Positions 16,932-19,936 of a DNA stretch of 19,936 bases are shown piece after piece. Numbering within the stretch: the stretch's first letter is position 1; each line of letters starts with the position of its first letter. The position numbers and the translations under genes were made by a program. Location of the stretch: contig JAJECF010000040.1 in assembly GCA_022822125.1 (NCBI GenBank), positions 1 to 19,936 of the forward strand, given 5' to 3'. The notes under the pieces are model-generated. The model was given only the letters and a program-made list of their open reading frames with translations, did no database searches and was not told where the DNA came from. This DNA is from Alphaproteobacteria bacterium. Lineage in GTDB: Bacteria > Pseudomonadota > Alphaproteobacteria > Bin95.

Positions 16932-16946
16932 CCCCTTCCCCACCTT
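16932..16946 (-). repeat. Intergenic element, half copy (E)
   Basis: CCCCTTCCCCACCTT matches the left arm of copy D exactly, and is preceded by the same CCGGATAA-like context. The complementary right arm is absent. It lies 62 bp upstream of the 89-aa gene start. Confidence 0.6.
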
Positions 16947-17118
16947 TTCTGCCTCGCGGCCGGCACGGCGCCGGGATCGTGACCACGGCCGGCCGCCGCG
17001 GACCGTTCCGGGCCCGCCCGGTATGCGGGGCGCCCGGCAGGCCGACGGCCTCGACCGGGTCGAGCGCGCCCCGCCAGGGTGCGAGGCGGCCGAAAGCGCC
17101 GCCGCCTGACCGGCGGTG

Positions 17119-17177
17119 GGTGTCAATTCTGCAACCCCCGGGGTGGCATCAGCGCCCGGCCGGGGTGTCAATGCTGC
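17119..17177. repeat. Two-copy direct repeat GGTGTCAAT(T/G)CTGC
   Basis: Two 14-bp copies (17119-17132, 17164-17177) differ at one base, with starts 45 bp apart. They could be regulator or iteron-like binding sites, or paired -35 elements on the minus strand for the 89-aa gene. Two copies are too few to call an origin. Confidence 0.45.
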
Positions 17178-17397
17178 CGGCCTCGGGCGGCGGCGCTGCC
17201 GCCCGTAACCTGATGGAAACCGGAGAAGAAACCGCGGCGGCCCGCCGCCAGCCATCGCAGGCGCTGGCGGCGGATCGCCGCCGCCCGGCAACGGACCGGC
17301 CTTCTCCGCCCTCGGTGCCGGCCGCCGGAGCGAAGCGGCTGGCGCAAGCCTGCATGCGGGTATCCCCGCAGCGGGGACAGCTTGGGACGGGGCAACG

Positions 17398-17428
17398 AAA
17401 AACGCCCCGGGGCCGGAGCCTCGGGGCG
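17398..17428 (-). terminator. Intrinsic terminator C after ssb
   Basis: Read on the minus strand, an approximately 11-bp GC stem (CGCCCCG at the outer end, one G-U pair, 4-nt loop) is followed by TTTTT (17398-17402). Confidence 0.75.
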
Positions 17429-17444
17429 CTGAACGGGGGCAAGG

Positions 17445-17475
17445 AAAAAACCGCCCCGGGCGGACCCTGGGGCGG
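17445..17475 (-). terminator. Intrinsic terminator B after ssb
   Basis: On the minus strand the stem CCGCCCC/GGGGCGG, extended by GGG/CCC after a one-base bulge, is followed by TTTTTT (17445-17450). Confidence 0.8.
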
Positions 17476-17512
17476 CGATGGTTCGGGGCGAAATGCGAGG
17501 GGGGGAAACAGG

Positions 17513-17541
17513 AAAAGCCCCGGAACCGAGGGTTCCGGGGC
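17513..17541 (-). terminator. Intrinsic terminator A, immediately after ssb
   Basis: A perfect 11-bp stem (GCCCCGGAACC/GGTTCCGGGGC, 3-nt loop; 17517-17541) is followed on the minus strand by TTTT. It lies 14 bp past the ssb stop codon. Confidence 0.85.
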
Positions 17542-17555
17542 GGAGGGACGATGCC

Positions 17556-17972
17556 TCAGGCGGCGAAGTCCTCGTAGGCTTCCAGGGGCGGTGCCGGCGG
17601 GCGGTTGCCGCTGGCCGCCCCGTCCGGCTTGCTGTCGAGGAAGTTGATGGCGCCGCGCGGGCCGACCACGACCTCCGTGGTGTAGCGGTCGTTGCCGTTA
17701 CGGTCCTGCCACTTCCGGGTGCGCACCTTCCCGGTGATGTGCGCCTGGCGGCCCTTGGCGGCGTGCTTGCGCAGCATCTTCACAAGGCCCTCCTGGAAGA
17801 CGACGATCCTGTGCCACTCGGTCTGCTGCTTGTAGTCGCCGGTCTCGCGGTCCTTGTAGACTTCGTTGGTGGCGAAGTTGAAAGTGGCGACTTCGCCGCC
17901 GCCCTGGAGGCTGCGGAAGTCGGGGTCGGCGCCGAGATTGCCGATCAGGTCGATGCGATTCAGACCGTTCAT
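17556..17972 (-). CDS. ssb: Single-stranded DNA-binding protein
   Basis: This 138-aa protein has the complete bacterial SSB OB-fold: NRIDLIGNLGADPDFR at the start, ATFNFATNE, QQTEWHRIVVFQ with the conserved tryptophan, KGRQAHITGKVRTRKWQDRNGNDRYTTEVVV. SSB coats single-stranded DNA, here plausibly the strand entering a recipient. The linker is short and proline-rich, and the C-terminus ends EAYEDFAA instead of the usual acidic DDIPF tip that recruits partner proteins. AGGGAG 9 nt before the ATG sets the start. A copy of the intergenic hairpin lies 56 bp upstream and three terminators follow, so ssb appears insulated from downstream transcription. Confidence 0.96.
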   Translation of the reverse strand: MNGLNRIDLIGNLGADPDFRSLQGGGEVATFNFATNEVYKDRETGDYKQQTEWHRIVVFQEGLVKMLRKHAAKGRQAHITGKVRTRKWQDRNGNDRYTTEVVVGPRGAINFLDSKPDGAASGNRPPAPPLEAYEDFAA

Positions 17973-18027
17973 GATGCTTTGCTCCCTGCAAGGTTGATTG
18001 CGAGCCGTTACAACTCACCCGGAACAG

Positions 18028-18075
18028 CCCCTTCCCGACCTTTGCGGCGTCGATACCGCCAAGGCCGGGAAGGGG
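18028..18075 (-). repeat. Intergenic hairpin element, copy A
   Basis: CCCCTTCCCGACCTT pairs with AAGGCCGGGAAGGGG (one A/C mismatch) around an inner GCGG/CCGC stem with an 8-nt loop. It lies upstream of ssb. Flanking bases 18090-18116 (CGATGTC...CGCCCTGGGG, containing a GGGCG/CGCCC mini-hairpin) recur beside copy C. Confidence 0.8.
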
Positions 18076-18117
18076 GAGCGCAGAGACAGCGATGTCGGGC
18101 GAATGACGCCCTGGGGA

Positions 18118-18516
18118 TCACCCGGTGGGCGAGGCCGAAGGGGGCGAAGGCGGAGCCGTGCGCGCGATCAGCGCCTTCAGAGCCGTCATCGATTCCTCAT
18201 GGCGAACGCGGCTTTCGTTCATGGCTTCTTCGTGCCGGGTGCGGCCATCGTTCATCACCTGCTCATGCCAATTCTTCGCCTCTTGGTGGCGGGTGCGGAT
18301 GTCGTCCATCGCCTCCTTATGGCGTTTGTCGGCGCGAACGCGCTCCTCGTCCATCAACTTGTTCCGCTCCTTGGACGCGCGGTGCATCATCCAGAGGCCG
18401 ATGCCGATCAGCACGGCATGAAGCATGCCGACGCCGATCTGCGCCCAGAAGGCGAACCACTGCAGGTCGAGCGAGGAATTCTGGTAGGCGATGGTCGCTG
18501 TTTCGAATTCGGTCAT
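18118..18516 (-). CDS. Single-pass membrane protein with charged coiled-coil repeats
   Basis: This 132-aa protein has a short N-terminal part, one membrane helix at about residues 20-45 (WFAFWAQIGVGMLHAVLIGIGLWMM), then a long highly charged helix with degenerate repeats. The clearest two are adjacent 11-residue units, GRTRHEEAMNE and SRVRHEESMTA, with related RADKRHKEAMD and IRTRHQEAK units before them. The tail is Pro/Ser-rich. The layout fits a membrane-anchored coiled coil facing the cytoplasm. I recognise no named family. GAGGGAG 8 nt upstream supports the ATG at 18516; the 19 codons before it lack a ribosome site of their own. Hairpin copy B lies about 100 bp upstream. Confidence 0.82.
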   Translation of the reverse strand: MTEFETATIAYQNSSLDLQWFAFWAQIGVGMLHAVLIGIGLWMMHRASKERNKLMDEERVRADKRHKEAMDDIRTRHQEAKNWHEQVMNDGRTRHEEAMNESRVRHEESMTALKALIARTAPPSPPSASPTG

Positions 18517-18616
18517 GCGCGGGAACTCCCTCGTTGGAATATAGGGGGGCGGGCCTGCCGACGCCAGCAGCACCGGCCCCGCAGGATCGCGAGTTTGTGG
18601 AACTCATCCGCACAAG

Positions 18617-18662
18617 CCCCTTCCCGACCTTCCGGCGTCGATACCGCAATGGTCGGGAGGGG
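18617..18662 (-). repeat. Intergenic hairpin element, copy B
   Basis: CCCTTCCCGACC pairs with GGTCGGGAGGGG (one G-U pair) around CCGGCGTCGATACCGCA. The A-T pair here replaces the A/C mismatch of copy A. It lies between the 83-aa gene stop and the membrane-protein gene. Confidence 0.75.
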
Positions 18663-18704
18663 ATGACAGGAGCGGGGAAGCGGGGCGAAGAATGCCGGGC
18701 CCGA

Positions 18705-18956
18705 TCAGCCGGCGGCGGAAACGGGTGCGGGCGGTGCTGGCGGCGCGGCGACTTCGGTGGTGCGGATGTCGGCGCAATCGCGGAGCGTGTAGGCGTCCCG
18801 GCCGACGGTTTCGGCAAGGTCCGCCAGGGTATCGGAGAGGCGCGAGAGCGCCTGCCCGAAATCGGGGGCCTCGACGAACCATGTGTCGAGGATTTCGCCG
18901 GCATGGCCGATTCCGTCGATCCGGAATGTGCGCGTCGAGGGCGTGGGGTCAGGCAT
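18705..18956 (-). CDS. Hypothetical small acidic protein
   Basis: This 83-aa protein starts MPDPTPSTRTFRIDGIGHAGEILDTWFVEAPDFGQALSRL, has an amphipathic helix SDTLADLAETVGRDAYTLRDCADIRTTEV, and ends in a low-complexity Ala/Pro tail. It is acidic and soluble; no family is recognised. GGAGG lies 9 nt before the ATG at 18956. Hairpin copy C starts 44 bp upstream. It belongs to the series of single small genes each preceded by the same element. Confidence 0.75.
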   Translation of the reverse strand: MPDPTPSTRTFRIDGIGHAGEILDTWFVEAPDFGQALSRLSDTLADLAETVGRDAYTLRDCADIRTTEVAAPPAPPAPVSAAG

Positions 18957-18999
18957 CGGACAAATCCTCCGGGTGGCTGGTTGCAGTCACACCGGAAGA

Positions 19000-19050
19000 C
19001 CCCTTCCCGATCTTTGCGGCATCAAGACCGCCCGTGACCGGGGAAGAGAG
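19000..19050 (-). repeat. Intergenic hairpin element, copy C (degenerate)
   Basis: The left arm CCCCTTCCCGATC pairs imperfectly with GACCGGGGAAGAG around GCGGCATCAAGACCGC. The flank 19062-19088 repeats that of copy A with a few substitutions. Confidence 0.65.
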
Positions 19051-19160
19051 AGCAGTGATGGCGATGTCAGGCGAATCACGCCCCGGGGTGTAGGTGACGG
19101 TTGAAAATTGCGCTTATTTGCTGAAGTTGGCGGGGCGCATGGGCGGACCGGCGGCGCTGC

Positions 19161-19469
19161 TCAGAACCGCTTGCGCCGGCCTTCCGCGAAGAGATCGGTG
19201 GCCAGGAAACCCCAGTACTGGATCCCCGAGTCCCGGGTCTTCTCGCCCTTGCAGATGAGGATTTCATTGCGCGCAGGGCGGAGTTCGCGCACGGTCGCCA
19301 GCGACAGGGTGAGGGGGCGGCCCTTTCCGCCCGGCAACCGGCGGATGCCGTCAATCGAGGTGCGGTAGCGCTCAATGACATAGTGCTCGTCCTGGAGGCC
19401 GCGCCCGAAAACGTGAACGAGATAGGTGTTCGCATCGGGGCGAAGGGCGGAAGCCGGCATACCGGACAT
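19161..19469 (-). CDS. Hypothetical basic protein
   Basis: This 102-aa protein begins MSGMPASALRPDANTYLVHVFGRGLQDEHYVIERYRTSIDGI and ends GIQYWGFLATDLFAEGRRKRF. It alternates likely beta strands (NTYLVHVFG, RPLTLSLATV, NEILICKG) with charged turns and has a strongly basic C-terminus, so nucleic-acid binding is possible but unproven. No family is recognised. AGGAG 9 nt upstream of the ATG at 19469 sets the start; the long open frame before it crosses the hairpin element and is not coding. Hairpin copy D lies 73 bp upstream. Confidence 0.75.
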   Translation of the reverse strand: MSGMPASALRPDANTYLVHVFGRGLQDEHYVIERYRTSIDGIRRLPGGKGRPLTLSLATVRELRPARNEILICKGEKTRDSGIQYWGFLATDLFAEGRRKRF

Positions 19470-19542
19470 GGGCGATAACTCCTGCTGGAGGAAAGAACGC
19501 GGGCACCGGTCGACCGGCCGCCCGCAGGGATCGCACCGAAAA

Positions 19543-19590
19543 CCCCTTCCCCACCTTCCGGCATCGAGACCGCCAAGGTGGGGAAAGGGG
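19543..19590 (-). repeat. Intergenic hairpin element, copy D
   Basis: CCCCTTCCCCACCTT pairs with AAGGTGGGGAAAGGGG with one bulged A. The G-C pair of copies A and B is swapped to C-G here with pairing kept. On the minus strand it is followed by GTTTTCGG, so it also resembles a weak terminator. It begins 13 bp after the zinc-ribbon gene stop. Confidence 0.8.
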
Positions 19591-19603
19591 GAGACGGGAT
19601 CAG

Positions 19604-19936
19604 TCAGCGGCCGGCGAAGGCAGCCATGGGCGAGGCGTCGGTGATGATTTCGACATCGCCGAGAGAGAGCTTCGCGAAGGCGAGCGCGGCGGCCACCTCC
19701 ATGAGGGTGTCCCATGTGCCGTGGTCGACGCCGGTAGCGATTTCGATCACCGTGTATTGCGTCGGCAGGTCGGGCATGCCGCGATACTCGTAGCTGCGCT
19801 GCCGGTCGCGACAGGGCCCGCATTCGCGCATGAAGGGCTCGGGCTCGCGTTGACCGCAGCGGGGACAGAGCCCGGCGGCCATGCGCTCGCGGGTCACCGC
19901 ATGGTAGCGGCGGCGGTGAGTGGCGAGGCGGGCCTC
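19604..19936 (-). CDS. Zinc-ribbon protein, probably 5'-incomplete at the window edge
   Basis: The frame contains a four-cysteine zinc ribbon, CPRCGQREPEPFMRECGPCRDRQRSY, preceded by an Arg-rich stretch (RRRYHAVTRERMAAGL) typical of such modules. A second domain follows, QYTVIEIATGVDHGTWDTLMEVAAALAFAKLSLGDVEIITDASP, probably alpha/beta. Internal starts at 19897 (GTG) and 19882 (ATG) have no clear ribosome site, and the frame stays open and protein-like to the window end, so the true start is probably outside. The ribbon may bind nucleic acid; the function is unknown. It is the most upstream visible gene of the small-gene series. Confidence 0.75.
   Translation of the reverse strand, partial: EARLATHRRRYHAVTRERMAAGLCPRCGQREPEPFMRECGPCRDRQRSYEYRGMPDLPTQYTVIEIATGVDHGTWDTLMEVAAALAFAKLSLGDVEIITDASPMAAFAGR

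Larger units (their letters stand above)
16871..17397. other. GC-rich intergenic region without a convincing gene
   Basis: The frames here encode low-complexity Arg/Pro/Ala-rich peptides without usable starts. The region holds a half copy of the intergenic hairpin element (16932-16946), many short GC-rich inverted repeats, and a direct repeat GGTGTCAAT-(T/G)-CTGC (17119-17132 and 17164-17177, 13 of 14 bases identical). On the minus strand each copy of that repeat reads as ATTGACACC, which contains a consensus -35 (TTGACA). Confidence 0.45.

Noticed and set aside
17149..17442. Cysteine-containing 97-codon frame on the minus strand
   Set aside because: It would start inside the ssb terminators, lacks a ribosome site and is Arg/Ala-rich, which is typical of random GC-rich DNA.
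17478..19037. A 519-codon plus-strand frame through ssb and the small genes
   Set aside because: It runs antisense to ssb and through the hairpin elements. The composition is low complexity and there is no supporting start.
16601..19936. CRISPR array suggested by recurring hairpins
   Set aside because: The copies are hundreds of bases apart with genes between them, so there is no repeat-spacer periodicity.

Overview
The window looks like part of a large conjugative plasmid or integrative conjugative element from a GC-rich proteobacterium. An alphaproteobacterium is my best guess, from the high GC, the GC-rich codon use and the style of the MobF relaxase; this is inference. Everything except one toxin-antitoxin pair is encoded on the minus strand.

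Layout. (1) 1-1554 is a Tn3-family transposon end. A 38-bp terminal inverted repeat (179-216) overlaps the stop codon of a serine resolvase (212-823, minus). A palindromic candidate res/operator site lies next to the resolvase start, and a divergent higB-higA pair follows (1011-1554, plus). No transposase and no second inverted repeat are visible, so this is one end or a remnant. (2) 1781-16073 is a transfer operon on the minus strand, read from high to low coordinates. It contains a relaxase-like paralogue that has lost catalytic residues (422 aa), a 2128-aa MobF relaxase-helicase that starts inside the paralogue's stop codon, a possible 72-aa protein, a 1971-aa protein with three SLOG/DUF2493-like Rossmann domains, and a 112-aa protein that overlaps it by 4 bp. 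(3) 16074-16600 is non-coding and partly AT-rich, with a near-consensus sigma-70 promoter and a perfect 16-bp-arm hairpin. It is the best candidate for oriT. (4) 16601-19936 is a series of small minus-strand genes: an 89-aa unknown, ssb, a membrane/coiled-coil protein, two further unknowns and a zinc-ribbon protein. The intergenic regions carry a recurrent structured element (four hairpin copies plus one half copy), and ssb is followed by three tandem intrinsic terminators.

How it fits together. If the origin of transfer lies in 16074-16600, the small-gene block is arranged like a plasmid leading region. It contains ssb, its genes are all transcribed towards oriT, and the entering strand would be their template. 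The repeated hairpin upstream of each gene could then be a single-stranded promoter of the Frpo/ssi type, or a shared 5'-UTR or terminator element. The most unusual part is the pair of adjacent giant proteins. The relaxase and the triple-SLOG protein share a homologous C-terminal domain of about 280-330 residues, and the relaxase also carries three tandem repeats of about 225 residues. This suggests that the nucleotide-binding SLOG protein works with, or is docked to the same partner as, the relaxase.
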